A DNA stretch of 64,000 nt from Pseudomonas lundensis. GTDB lineage: Bacteria > Pseudomonadota > Gammaproteobacteria > Pseudomonadales > Pseudomonadaceae. The notes under the pieces are model-generated. The model made no database searches. It saw nothing but the letters and a program-made list of their open reading frames with translations, and was not told the DNA's origin. A program made the position numbers and the translations under genes. This document shows positions 53,868-63,030 of the stretch, one piece after another. Position 1 is the stretch's first letter; each line of letters begins with the position of its first letter. Where the stretch lies: contig NZ_JYKY01000025.1 in NCBI RefSeq assembly GCF_001042985.1, positions 1 to 64,000 on the forward strand. The letters are read 5' to 3'.

Positions 53868-55571
53868 TCATCCCAGGCTGGCAACGTCGTGCGCGAAAGA
53901 CCGCGCCTGCTTGCCGATCGCCACGGCCTTGCCGGCGCGGCGACCGGAAAACACGCAATCGGCCAGCGACAGGCCGCTGATGTACAAGTGCGAGGCGATG
54001 CCGATGGCGGTTCGCCCGGCGCTGTACAGCCCGGCAATGGGTTGGCCGTGGCCGTCCAGTACTGCGCCGGTGTGCTCGTCCACTTTGAGGCCGCCCAAGG
54101 TCAGCGCGCCCAACGGAAACACCGGGTTGCTGACGCTGATGTCACAGGCATAGAACGGGCCTTGATCCAGCACCTGACGGCTGCCCGGCGATTTGCCAAA
54201 CGCATCGGGCGCCGTACCGCGCGCCCCTGCGTTGTAGGCTTGCAAGGCAGATTCCAGCGTGGCGCCGTGCATGCCGCAGGCGGCGGCCAGTTGCGACGCA
54301 TCGCGAGCCTTGCGCACTTTGAGCAGCATCAACGCCAGCGCTGGCAACGCCTGAAACCACCAGTAACCGTCAAACAGCGCCTGACGAATCGCCTGCTTGC
54401 GCAAGCGTGCATCCAGCACCAGCCAGGCTTTACCGCCCTGCTCTTCGCACAGCGGCTGGCCGAGGGTGGCGCCGTAGACTTCTTCGTTGCAAAACCGGCG
54501 GCCTTCGGTGTTGACCACAATGCCTTTGGGCCAGCAAAACGGCGGGTTGATAAAGCGCCAGGCCGACACCCGACTCAGGCGGTCACTCTGCGCGCCCACC
54601 GATTGGCCCAGACGCAGGCCGCTGCCATCGCAGCCGGTGGCGCCGACCTTGAAGTTGCGGCGAAATTTAGGAGCATGTTCGCGGATCAGGTCGCGATTGA
54701 AGATGAACCCGCCCGTGCTCAGAATCACGCCCTTGCGCGCCCGTATCAGCACCGGCCGGGCATGCTCGCGTTCCAGTTGACTGACGGTCTGGCGCAAACG
54801 GTCGCAATACCCGGGGGCGAAGTTCTGCAGGCGCTCAGCCCGTGCCGCCAGGCGGGCATGTTGCCGGGCCTCGCGCGAGCCGGTCGGCAGGCGCCACAGT
54901 TCGGCACCGATCACGCTGCCCGCGTCGTCGATCACCAGACGCCGGGCGGCCGCTTGCAGCAACGGCTGGACCCCGGCGCGCAGGCAAGCGTCTTGCAGGT
55001 GGCCATACAACACTGCTCCGCACTGGCCCTTGCCCACCGTGCGATGGCCGCGAGGCGCTGGCGCTTGCGGGCCGCTGTGGGACGGCACCAGCTCGTTGCC
55101 GGAGTAATACAGGAAGTAGCCATCGGACGGGTACGAGGTCTTGCCGCCCGGTGGCACGCTGTGGGCGTACGTTGCGCCGTGGCTTTCGAGCCAGTTCAGG
55201 TTGCTGACGCTGTCTGCGCAGAATTGGCGCAGGGTGTCGTCGCGGATGACGCCCCCGGTTTCGTGTTTCAGGTAATCGAACATCGCTTGCGGGCTGTCAT
55301 CAAAACCGGCCGCCCGCTGTTGCCGGGTGCCGCCGCCTGCGTAGACCACGCCGCCGCTCTTGGCGCTGGCCCCGCCGCCGGTAAAACGGTCGGCAACGAT
55401 CACCTGGGCGCCGTGGGCACGAGCTTCGAGCGCGGCACACGCGCCCGCTGCGCCCCAGCCAATCACCAGCACGTCACAGCTGTCGTGCCAGGCATCCTCG
55501 GCCACATCGCCCGCGCGCAGGGGCGCGAGGATGTCGGTGTTGCTGGTGTGTTGCGCGGCCGGGCGGCTCAT
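53868..55571 (-). CDS. FAD-dependent steroid-type dehydrogenase (fumarate reductase fold)
   Basis: Flavoprotein of 567 residues. The FAD site is VLVIGWGAAGACAALEARAHG (about 34-54), followed by GGGASAKSGGVVYAGGG (about 64-80). C-terminal GLYSAGRTAIGIASHLYISG (about 514-533) closes the FAD site. It belongs to the fumarate reductase/3-ketosteroid dehydrogenase superfamily and differs from the KstD-like neighbour. A delta4-(5-alpha) dehydrogenase or other ring desaturase is possible. Its ATG overlaps the stop of the KstD-like gene (ATGA), so the two are co-translated. Confidence 0.7.
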   Translation of the reverse strand: MSRPAAQHTSNTDILAPLRAGDVAEDAWHDSCDVLVIGWGAAGACAALEARAHGAQVIVADRFTGGGASAKSGGVVYAGGGTRQQRAAGFDDSPQAMFDYLKHETGGVIRDDTLRQFCADSVSNLNWLESHGATYAHSVPPGGKTSYPSDGYFLYYSGNELVPSHSGPQAPAPRGHRTVGKGQCGAVLYGHLQDACLRAGVQPLLQAAARRLVIDDAGSVIGAELWRLPTGSREARQHARLAARAERLQNFAPGYCDRLRQTVSQLEREHARPVLIRARKGVILSTGGFIFNRDLIREHAPKFRRNFKVGATGCDGSGLRLGQSVGAQSDRLSRVSAWRFINPPFCWPKGIVVNTEGRRFCNEEVYGATLGQPLCEEQGGKAWLVLDARLRKQAIRQALFDGYWWFQALPALALMLLKVRKARDASQLAAACGMHGATLESALQAYNAGARGTAPDAFGKSPGSRQVLDQGPFYACDISVSNPVFPLGALTLGGLKVDEHTGAVLDGHGQPIAGLYSAGRTAIGIASHLYISGLSLADCVFSGRRAGKAVAIGKQARSFAHDVASLG

Positions 55572-57313
55572 ACCGCCGCCTCGGCTTTGGCCGCCAACGC
55601 CACCGGCGCGTGGCGGGCGATGTGATGGGCGGCGATGTAGCCGAAGGTCATGGCCGGACCGAGGGTGCCACCGGCCCCCGGATAGCTGGTGCCCATCACC
55701 GACGCCGAACAGTTGCCAATGGCGTACAGCCCGGCAATCGGCTGGCCATCGGCACGCACCACTTGGGCGTGTTGATTGGTCAGCAGGCCGCCTTTGGTGC
55801 CGATGTCGCCCGCGTCCAGGCGCATGGCGTAAAACGGGCCTTTACGAATCGGGGCCAGGCACGGGTTGGGGGTGATATTGCTGTCGCCGTAATAGCGGTC
55901 AAAAACATTGCCGCCCCGGGCGAAGTCCAGGTCTTCACCGGTCTGGGCGTAGTGATTGATCTTTTGCACGGTATCGCCCAAGCCCTGGGCATCGACGCCG
56001 ATTTGCGCGGCCAAGGCCTCCAGGCTGTCGGCTTTCCAGTACACGGTGTTGAGCCACTCTTTGCGCAAGCGGCTGTCAGGCGCCACTTGGGCGGGCATCA
56101 ACGGGCCCATCGCGTAATGGAAACGGAAGTGCCCGTCAAAAATGACCCACGCGGGCACCGAACGCCCGCCGGTCTTGAGGTTGTCTTTGTACATGGCATC
56201 GACAAATTCAAGGTACGGGGCCGCTTCGTTGACAAACCGGTGGCCGAGGCTGTTAACCACGATGGCGCCCGGAAACGCCCGTTCGGCAAACACCCCACGG
56301 GGTTTTTCTTCACCGGGCACGGCAATGGTCGGCGCCCACCAGGCCCAGTCCATCAAGGCCGTGGCAGCCCCGGCCTTCAGCCCCGCTTGCAACGCAGCCC
56401 CGGTGTTGTTGCCCGGTGGCGTGGCGCTCCAGATGGCACGGGTCGGTTGCGGCAAGAATTGCTCGCGCAAGGCCTGATTCTGCTCAAAGCCGCCCGAACC
56501 AAAAATCACCCCGCGCCGCGCCTTGAGCGTCAGCACGTTGCCCGCGCTGCGGACTTTAATCCCGGTCACGCGCTGATCGTCGACCAGCAGCTCTTCAAAA
56601 TCGGTGTTCAGCCACAGCGGCACGTTGCGGTCCATCAGCGAGCGGCGCAGTGACGCCACCAGCGAGCTGCCCAGCGCCGCGCGGCGATCAAATTTGCTTT
56701 TACGGCGCCATTTGAAATCCAGTTTGTAGCGCGCCATCAATTTGAAAATCAGCCATTGCCAGCCAAAACTGCGGGCCATGGCGGTGTGCGCGTCCCGTGC
56801 GGTCCAGGCGATGCGCCCCATCAGCAAAGTGGAGGGAGACGGCTTACGCAGGTTCGCCAGCTCGTCACCCAGCAGGCTGGTGTCGAACAACTCCGGGTCC
56901 AGCGTTCGCCCACCCGGCAAGGCGCCGGGCAGGTGCGGGTAATAATCGGGGTATTTTTCCGCCACCGCATACCGCACACGACTGGTGTGCGTCAGTGCTT
57001 TGATCATCGGCGCGGCATTGTCCAGATAGGCCTGCAGACGCGCCTCATCGCCGTGTTCACCGGTCGCCGCCTTGAGGTATTGCATCGACAGCTCGGGGCT
57101 GTCGTGCCCGCCTTTGGCTTTGAAGTAATGGTTGTTGGGGATCCAGATGCCGCCGCCGGAGATGGCCGACGTCCCTCCATACTGGTTACTTTTTTCGACA
57201 ATCAGCACCGAAAGGCCCTGATCGGCGGCGAACAGGGCCGAGGTCATGGCGCCGGCACCGGAGCCGACCACGATCACGTCATAGCTGGACTGAGACTGAA
57301 CTTGAGCCGTCAT
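55568..57313 (-). CDS. 3-ketosteroid delta1-dehydrogenase-like flavoprotein (KstD-like)
   Basis: Flavoprotein of 581 residues. FAD motif VIVVGSGAGAMTSALFAADQG (about 13-33) and GGTSAISGGGIWIPNNHY (about 46-63), then C-terminal MGTSYPGAGGTLGPAMTFGY (about 543-562), closely fit KstD enzymes, including the conserved tyrosine and glycine-rich stretch that contact the 3-keto group. It would introduce the 1,2 double bond needed for ring-A/B opening. It lies between the HsaA-like and the second flavoprotein genes. Confidence 0.82.
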   Translation of the reverse strand: MTAQVQSQSSYDVIVVGSGAGAMTSALFAADQGLSVLIVEKSNQYGGTSAISGGGIWIPNNHYFKAKGGHDSPELSMQYLKAATGEHGDEARLQAYLDNAAPMIKALTHTSRVRYAVAEKYPDYYPHLPGALPGGRTLDPELFDTSLLGDELANLRKPSPSTLLMGRIAWTARDAHTAMARSFGWQWLIFKLMARYKLDFKWRRKSKFDRRAALGSSLVASLRRSLMDRNVPLWLNTDFEELLVDDQRVTGIKVRSAGNVLTLKARRGVIFGSGGFEQNQALREQFLPQPTRAIWSATPPGNNTGAALQAGLKAGAATALMDWAWWAPTIAVPGEEKPRGVFAERAFPGAIVVNSLGHRFVNEAAPYLEFVDAMYKDNLKTGGRSVPAWVIFDGHFRFHYAMGPLMPAQVAPDSRLRKEWLNTVYWKADSLEALAAQIGVDAQGLGDTVQKINHYAQTGEDLDFARGGNVFDRYYGDSNITPNPCLAPIRKGPFYAMRLDAGDIGTKGGLLTNQHAQVVRADGQPIAGLYAIGNCSASVMGTSYPGAGGTLGPAMTFGYIAAHHIARHAPVALAAKAEAAV

Positions 57314-57426
57314 TGTTGTTGTGCCATCCGCTGAGGTCTGAAATTCATGCTGACGTCACGCCCGCCACTGCCGTGAGCATTCACGGGCAGCGACGGGCGC
57401 GGTGCGGTCAACGCGTGGGGGGCCGA

Positions 57427-58614
57427 TTAGACAAACGGGTCGGCGTTGGGCAGGCCCAGTTGCACCAGCCCGTAACTGCGCCGGTAAGCCGCCTCATTGT
57501 TGGCGATGTGCCCACGCGCTTGATGCAGGTCGCGAAAATACCGCGCCACCGGGTTGCCGCTGTACAGCCCCGAAGCCGCCATGCACCGCAGCAGGTCGCT
57601 GGCGCGGTCGGCGCACACGTTGGTCACGTGGGACGACTGATAGCGATACAACAGGCGCGTTTCGACATCCGGGTACTGGCCCGCTTCGGCCAGCGCCAAC
57701 AAGTGCCCGTAGTTGCGCGCCAACACCAGTTTCAGGGCGTCCACGGTGATGATCGCTTCTGCCACGGCGGCTTGCGCGGCCGGGTCTTCGGCGGTTTTGG
57801 CGCCATGCTTGCCAATGTGCCCGGCAGCGTTGTCGCGAAACGCGTTGATCGCCCCTTGCAAGGCACCAATGGCCGAGGTCGAGACCGCCCGGGCAAACAC
57901 CTGGGCGAACGGGATCGAGTACATCGGGTTGGTGTTGATCAAGCGGCCGGGGGTGGCTTCGACGCTGTAGTTGTTGGTGCGTTGTACGCGGTGGGCGGGC
58001 ACGAAAACGTCTTCGACCACAATGTCGTGACTGCCGCTGCCGCGCAGGCCCAACACGTCCCAGTTCTGTTCAATCCGGTAATCGCTGGCCGGAAGCAGGA
58101 AGGTCCCATGCTCGGTGGGGCCGGTTTCGTCTTGCGGCACAATGCCGCCGAGGAAACACCACTGCGCGTGTTGGCTGCCACTGGAAAACCCCCAGCGGCC
58201 GCTGACCTGATACCCGCCTTTGACCGGCGTCACCTTGGCCACCGGCATGTAGGTGGAGGCCACCAGCGCCGCGCTGTCTTCGCCCCACACGTCGCGCTGG
58301 GCCTGTTCCGGGTAGCGGGCCAGTTGCCACGGGTGGACGCCCATCACGCCAAACACCCAGGCCGTGGACATGCAGCCTTCGGCCAGGATCATCTGGATTT
58401 CAAAGAACGTGCGGATGTCCACTTCGTGACCACCCCACGCCTTGGGCTGCAAGGCGCGCAGCAAACCGGTTTCCTGCAAGTCGCGCACCGTGGCATCCGG
58501 CAGCTTGCAGTCTTTGTCGGCCTGGACCGAACGGCTTTGCAGGGCCGGGATCAGGGTGCGTGCGCGTTCCAGCAGCTCAAGCTCTATCGGACTTTTCACT
58601 CGGGTCGGGTCCAT
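57427..58614 (-). CDS. Flavin-dependent monooxygenase, HsaA-like
   Basis: Acyl-CoA-dehydrogenase-fold protein of 395 residues from ATG 58614 (GGAG 9 nt upstream). Hallmarks of the HsaA/HpaH-type oxygenases: LRALQPKAWGGHEVD (about 52), STAWVFGVMGVHPWQLA (about 84), GRWGFSSGSQHAQW (about 132) and DVLGLRGSGSHDI (about 180). HsaA hydroxylates the phenolic secosteroid formed after ring-B opening, using reduced flavin from HsaB. Neither HsaB nor the HsaC/HsaD genes are nearby. First gene of the leftward catabolic run. Confidence 0.78.
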   Translation of the reverse strand: MDPTRVKSPIELELLERARTLIPALQSRSVQADKDCKLPDATVRDLQETGLLRALQPKAWGGHEVDIRTFFEIQMILAEGCMSTAWVFGVMGVHPWQLARYPEQAQRDVWGEDSAALVASTYMPVAKVTPVKGGYQVSGRWGFSSGSQHAQWCFLGGIVPQDETGPTEHGTFLLPASDYRIEQNWDVLGLRGSGSHDIVVEDVFVPAHRVQRTNNYSVEATPGRLINTNPMYSIPFAQVFARAVSTSAIGALQGAINAFRDNAAGHIGKHGAKTAEDPAAQAAVAEAIITVDALKLVLARNYGHLLALAEAGQYPDVETRLLYRYQSSHVTNVCADRASDLLRCMAASGLYSGNPVARYFRDLHQARGHIANNEAAYRRSYGLVQLGLPNADPFV

Positions 58615-58777
58615 CTTTGGTTCTCCGTCAGTCTCTCGCTGCGCGAATGCGCGGGCGGTCTGTGACGAATAATCCGGCCTGTGACGGCGGCCATCATCGT
58701 CAAAGCGGACTAGCCCCAACCCCGTTGTGGTTTAATTGCCGCCTTTTTTCAGCCTCCGTGTTTCAAGGAACTGCCCC
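58615..58777. promoter_or_regulatory. Divergent promoter region at right edge of catabolic cluster
   Basis: 163 bp between the HsaA-like gene and the divergent glycosyltransferase gene. It should hold the main leftward promoter of the cluster's right half. No regulator-like palindrome is evident. Confidence 0.4.
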
Positions 58778-60070
58778 ATGTCGTCAACTGCCCCCACCCG
58801 CGTCCTGATCATCGGTTACGTGTGGCCGGAACCGCGCTCGTCCGCGGCCGGTGGGCACATGATGCAAATCATCGAGAGTTTTTTGCAGCAGGGCTGGCAC
58901 ATCACGTTCAGCAGCCCCGCAGGCGTGGGCGAGCACAAGGCGGATCTGGCGGCGCTGGGGATCGACGAGATCAGCATCGCGCTGAACAACAGCAGTTTCG
59001 ATACCTTCATCCGGGAACTGGCGCCGGACATCGTGCTATTTGACCGTTTCATGATGGAGGAACAATTCGGCTGGCGGGTCGAGAAACACTGCCCCCAGGC
59101 CCTGCGGGTGCTGGAAACCTCAGACCTGCAAAGCCTGCGCGACGCCCGCCATCAGCAGCTCAAGGCGCGCCTCAAACACGACGCTGACCTGGACGATTTC
59201 AGCGCGCTGTTCGCCCCTGCCCCGCATGCGATCTTCGAGCACATGGCCGACACCGACCTCGCGCAGCGCGAGCTGGCCGCGATTTACCGCAGCGACCTGA
59301 ACCTGATGATTTCCGACTACGAGATCGACTTGCTGGTGGAGCAGTTTCACGTCCCCAACGCCTTGCTGCACCTGTGCCCGCTGATGGTCGAGGGCGTGCC
59401 CGAAACGTTTGTGCCCTACGCGCAGCGCCAGCACTTCTTGAGCATCGGCAACTTTCGCCATGCGCCAAACTGGGACGCGGTGCTGTGGATGAAGACCACG
59501 GCCTGGCCGCTGATCCGTCAGCAACTGCCGGATGCCCAGTTACACATTTATGGCGCTTATACCCCGCCCAAGGCCACCGCCTTGCATAACCCGGCCCAGG
59601 GGTTCCATGTCCTCAACTGGGCCGAGGATGCCCTGGCGGTGATGCGCCAGGCGCGGGTCTGCCTGGCGCCCTTGCGCTTTGGGGCAGGCATCAAGGGCAA
59701 AATCGCTGACGCCATGCTGTGCGGCACCCCCAACGTCACCACACCAGTCGGCGCTGAGGGCATGCACGGTGACTTGCCCTGGGCCGGGGCCATTGCCACT
59801 TCGGCAACCGCGCTTGCCGCCGCGGCCATCGAGTTGTACCGCAACGAGGCCGCGTGGCAGCAGGCTCAAGACCATGGCCGGGCATTGCTGGCTGCGCGCT
59901 ATCAGCAGAGCGTTCATGGCCCGGCGCTGGTGCAGCGTATCGAGGCCTGTCGTGTCGACCTTCAACGTCATCGTCGCAACAATTTCACCGGGGCCATGTT
60001 GCGCCATCACCATCACAAAAGTACGCAATACATGGCGCAGTGGATTGAGGCCAAAAACCGCTCACTCTAA
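58778..60070 (+). CDS. Glycosyltransferase (GT-B fold, group 1)
   Basis: Protein of 430 residues from ATG 58778 (AAGGAA 9 nt upstream). N-terminal Rossmann start RVLIIGYVWPEPRSSAAGGH (about 8-27) and a C-terminal half with LRFGAGIKGKIADAMLCGTPNVTTPVGAEGM (about 305-335) match GT4-type glycosyltransferases, where the conserved acidic/glycine region holds the sugar nucleotide. Probably adds a sugar to a surface polysaccharide or lipid. Convergent with the acyltransferase gene, overlapping by 9 bp. Confidence 0.78.
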   Translation: MSSTAPTRVLIIGYVWPEPRSSAAGGHMMQIIESFLQQGWHITFSSPAGVGEHKADLAALGIDEISIALNNSSFDTFIRELAPDIVLFDRFMMEEQFGWRVEKHCPQALRVLETSDLQSLRDARHQQLKARLKHDADLDDFSALFAPAPHAIFEHMADTDLAQRELAAIYRSDLNLMISDYEIDLLVEQFHVPNALLHLCPLMVEGVPETFVPYAQRQHFLSIGNFRHAPNWDAVLWMKTTAWPLIRQQLPDAQLHIYGAYTPPKATALHNPAQGFHVLNWAEDALAVMRQARVCLAPLRFGAGIKGKIADAMLCGTPNVTTPVGAEGMHGDLPWAGAIATSATALAAAAIELYRNEAAWQQAQDHGRALLAARYQQSVHGPALVQRIEACRVDLQRHRRNNFTGAMLRHHHHKSTQYMAQWIEAKNRSL

Positions 60071-62059
60071 CGGCGTGATCCCCCACAGGGCTTGTAGTGC
60101 GGCACTGAAGGATGGCGCCAGCACGCGATTGCCGTGGCCACTGAGGTGGTTGGAATCAAAGAACAGCGGTTTGCCGTTTTTGGGGTCATAGGCCGAACAC
60201 ATGGCCGTCGGGCACAGCACCGGGAACGGATCCCACACGGCCAGCGCGGGATACCGCTGTTGCAGACGTACCAGCAATGCCCTTTGTGGCGCGCTCAACT
60301 TTTGCAATGTGCTGCGAACCATTGTCAGCCCCGGCGCGCACACCGGATTCATCTGATTGAACCAGTCAGAACAGCGGCTGGGTGCGGCCTTGAACAGCGG
60401 TTTGGGTGCTTCGACCAACACCTGCACGTCAAGCGCGTACAGCCTGCTCAGCGTCGCTAGCGCCGACGCCTCTGCTGCTGGCTGATCACGCTCAATACGG
60501 GCTAGCAGCTCACTGACGACCGCTTCTTGGCCTCTGGCCCAGCCGATCCCCTGAAGTTCAGGCATCCGCAACGAGGGGAGAAACACGATGTCACCCGGCC
60601 GGGCACGCGCCTCAATGTCCTTGAAATCAGCTTCGCGAGGTGGCGCACATTTGGCCGAGTCGCTCGCGAGCAAGGTCAGTACGCCACACCCCCCACGCTC
60701 ATACTCGATGACCTTGACCCCCAATTGTTGGGAAATCAACGTGAACAAGGTACGGTAAGCGGCTGCGTGAGAATCGCCCATGACGAACAACTGTCGACCT
60801 TGCAAACGCGGATCGTCGACCGTTGCCAAGGGATCTCTTGGCCAATGGCGATAGGCGTACCAGGTATAAGTGTCTCGGGTCTGACTCAGTGATAGCTGTT
60901 CTGTGTTACGGGTGATGGCAACTGAGGTCAATACGAAAAAAACCACTGCCGCGCCGCTCATGGCGAGCGTCAGCACCGGTGACCGCTGGCGCAGCGAGAT
61001 GCTTGAGCGGACGGGTCTTTCAATCCAGTGATACGACATCGCGGCCAGCGAAAAAACCAGTACGGGATACACCCACTGCACCCAAACCAACTCCAATCCC
61101 GTCGTCCACTTAAAAAACACCCTGACGGGCCAGTGCCACAGGTACAGCGAATAGGACAATAAACCGATATACGTCAGTGTCCGGCATTGCAGCACCCTTA
61201 GCAGCGGCGAGGCAACGTGGGGCGCGGGTAATAGGATGGCCGACAGCATCAACAACGTACCCAGCACCGTGACTAACGCCCACGGAAACGGAAACTGCTC
61301 AGGCCGGGCGAACCAAAAACTGACAATCAAAAAAGCCGCGCCAGACACTAACGCAGCGTTGGCCAGTGGCGCTGAGGCTAAAGAGCCTCGTCGGGCACCA
61401 ATGACCTGAAACAGCATTGCCCCGGCGGCCAATTCCCAAAAACGACCGGGCAAAAGGTAAAACGCCGACAATGGCGCGGTCGTTGTCTGCAGCGCACACG
61501 TGACCAGTGATACAAACGCCAACATTGGCAGCAGCATCCGCGCAACAAAAGAGCGTTCGCGATACCGTAGCCACACCCAAAACAACGCGGGAAACAGCAC
61601 ATAAAACTGTTCTTCAACCCCTAATGACCACGTATGAAGAAAAGGATTGAGGTCGCTACCGGGGGAAAAATAGGTGTCGGTGTGCAATGCCAGCACCCCA
61701 TTGCTCAGCCCCAAGAAAGCAGCGAGCCCGGTGCGATTGATATGGTCACTGAGCCAAAACTGCGGCATGAACATCGCAGACAGCACAAAGCTGACCAGCA
61801 GTACACACAACAATGCAGGAAGAATGCGCGCACAACGACGTCGATAAAAATCCCCCAGATACCCAATCAAACCGCCAGACGATCGTTCACTCAGCGATTG
61901 GCTGATGACATAGCCCGAAATGACAAAGAACATGTCCACCCCGACAAACCCGCCGGGCAGAATGTTCAGGTAATCGGTGTGGAAGATGATGACAGAAAGC
62001 ACGGCAATGGCCCGCAGGCCATCAATGCCGGGGATATAGGAACGAGAGTGTCTGGACAT
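60062..62059 (-). CDS. OafA-type membrane acyltransferase with SGNH domain
   Basis: Membrane protein of 665 residues. The N-terminal acyltransferase-3 domain (about 8-350) begins IPGIDGLRAIAVLSVIIFH, with the catalytic histidine near 27, FFVISGYVI, and about ten membrane helices. The periplasmic SGNH domain (about 410-660) has VMGDSHAAAYRTL and, near the end, FDSNHLSGHG, which supply its serine and Asp-His. Such proteins O-acetylate lipopolysaccharide or capsule. It may act with the adjacent glycosyltransferase, although the genes converge. Confidence 0.87.
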   Translation of the reverse strand: MSRHSRSYIPGIDGLRAIAVLSVIIFHTDYLNILPGGFVGVDMFFVISGYVISQSLSERSSGGLIGYLGDFYRRRCARILPALLCVLLVSFVLSAMFMPQFWLSDHINRTGLAAFLGLSNGVLALHTDTYFSPGSDLNPFLHTWSLGVEEQFYVLFPALFWVWLRYRERSFVARMLLPMLAFVSLVTCALQTTTAPLSAFYLLPGRFWELAAGAMLFQVIGARRGSLASAPLANAALVSGAAFLIVSFWFARPEQFPFPWALVTVLGTLLMLSAILLPAPHVASPLLRVLQCRTLTYIGLLSYSLYLWHWPVRVFFKWTTGLELVWVQWVYPVLVFSLAAMSYHWIERPVRSSISLRQRSPVLTLAMSGAAVVFFVLTSVAITRNTEQLSLSQTRDTYTWYAYRHWPRDPLATVDDPRLQGRQLFVMGDSHAAAYRTLFTLISQQLGVKVIEYERGGCGVLTLLASDSAKCAPPREADFKDIEARARPGDIVFLPSLRMPELQGIGWARGQEAVVSELLARIERDQPAAEASALATLSRLYALDVQVLVEAPKPLFKAAPSRCSDWFNQMNPVCAPGLTMVRSTLQKLSAPQRALLVRLQQRYPALAVWDPFPVLCPTAMCSAYDPKNGKPLFFDSNHLSGHGNRVLAPSFSAALQALWGITPLE

Positions 62060-62170
62060 TGAGGAACCTGCGCACGCGGATAATTGACCGCTTTGACACT
62101 AACTTGGCGTCGGGTTAACGGCAGTAGGCTGTGTCCTAAGTTCACGTAGTACGCTGCTCGGCTTTGACGT

Positions 62171-62923
62171 TCAGTCTGTTCGCCGACGCAACACATAGGT
62201 GTCCATAATCCACCCTTTACGCTGCCTGGCCTGCGTCCTGGCGTGTTTGATCTGTGCGCACACGTCGCGCAACTTGCCGGAAATCAGGATTTCATCGGCG
62301 GTGCCGAGATACGCCCCCCAGTAGATGTCGACCGGTTCATCGACGAATGCTTCAAACGCACACTGGGCGTCGAGCATGACCACCACATTGTCCAGATCAT
62401 CAGCACACAATTGTCGGCCAGTGGTGATGCGGATCGGCTGGCCGATGCCGTTGAGGGGAATGCGATGCCGGGCCGCGAGGGCCTGCACACTGCTGATGCC
62501 GGGGATCACGTGATAGTCAAACGCGCTGCTGCCCTGCTCACGAACCCGCTCAAGAATACGCAGCGTGCTGTCGTATAACCCAGGCTCGCCCCACAACAGA
62601 AAAGCCCCGCAGGCTCCGTCGGCCAGTTCGCTGTCGATCAGGCGTGCGTAGACCTCGGCGCGTTGCGCGTGCCAGTGCTCGACCCCGGCGGTGTAAGACG
62701 CGGTTGCGCTGTCACGCTTGGGATCGTTGACCTGAACCACGCGATACGCCGGGTTACGGATGTAACGCTGGCAGATGTCCAGCCGAAGCCGGACCAGATC
62801 TTGGGTAATGGGGCCTTTATCCAGTACAAAAAACACGGACGCACGATTGAGCGCTTCGATCGCCTGCACCGTGATGTGTTCAGGATCGCCAGCGCCCATG
62901 CCAATCAGCAGAAGGGTTTTCAT
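62171..62923 (-). CDS. cobF: Precorrin-6A synthase (deacetylating) CobF
   Basis: Tetrapyrrole methyltransferase of 250 residues from ATG 62923; a TTG two codons earlier is less likely. Seen: LLIGMGAGDPEHITVQAIEALNRA (start, SAM-binding), FVLDKGPITQDLVRLR (about 33), LLWGEPGLYDSTLRIL (about 108) and PGISSVQALAARHRIPLN (about 140). CobF methylates C-1 of precorrin-5 with loss of acetate in aerobic cobalamin synthesis. It is alone here, as is common in Pseudomonas. Confidence 0.9.
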   Translation of the reverse strand: MKTLLLIGMGAGDPEHITVQAIEALNRASVFFVLDKGPITQDLVRLRLDICQRYIRNPAYRVVQVNDPKRDSATASYTAGVEHWHAQRAEVYARLIDSELADGACGAFLLWGEPGLYDSTLRILERVREQGSSAFDYHVIPGISSVQALAARHRIPLNGIGQPIRITTGRQLCADDLDNVVVMLDAQCAFEAFVDEPVDIYWGAYLGTADEILISGKLRDVCAQIKHARTQARQRKGWIMDTYVLRRRTD

Positions 62924-62991
62924 ACACAAAAGGCTCCGCAGTCGTCGTGCCGCTGACTATAGAGCGCCAAGCAGCCCTGCGCACCGCGAAT

Positions 62992-63012
62992 CAGCCGGTC
63001 GTTACCGGGCTG
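62992..63012 (-). terminator. Hairpin after porin gene
   Basis: CAGCCGGT..ACCGGGCTG forms a stem with one bulge (62992-63012), flanked by further complementary CGCG tracts, just downstream of the porin stop on the minus strand. No T-run. Confidence 0.45.
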
Positions 63013-63030
63013 AGGCGCGGGGAATGTGCG

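Noticed and set aside
53094..55625. Plus-strand open frame of 843 codons antisense to the reductase and flavoprotein genes
   Set aside because: It is low-complexity, rich in H, R, Q and G, lacks a ribosome site and runs opposite two genes with clear FAD motifs. GC-rich codon bias leaves such frames open.
57313..58665. Plus-strand open frame of 450 codons opposite the HsaA-like gene
   Set aside because: Same composition pattern, no domain, no ribosome site; the opposite strand encodes a recognisable flavin monooxygenase.
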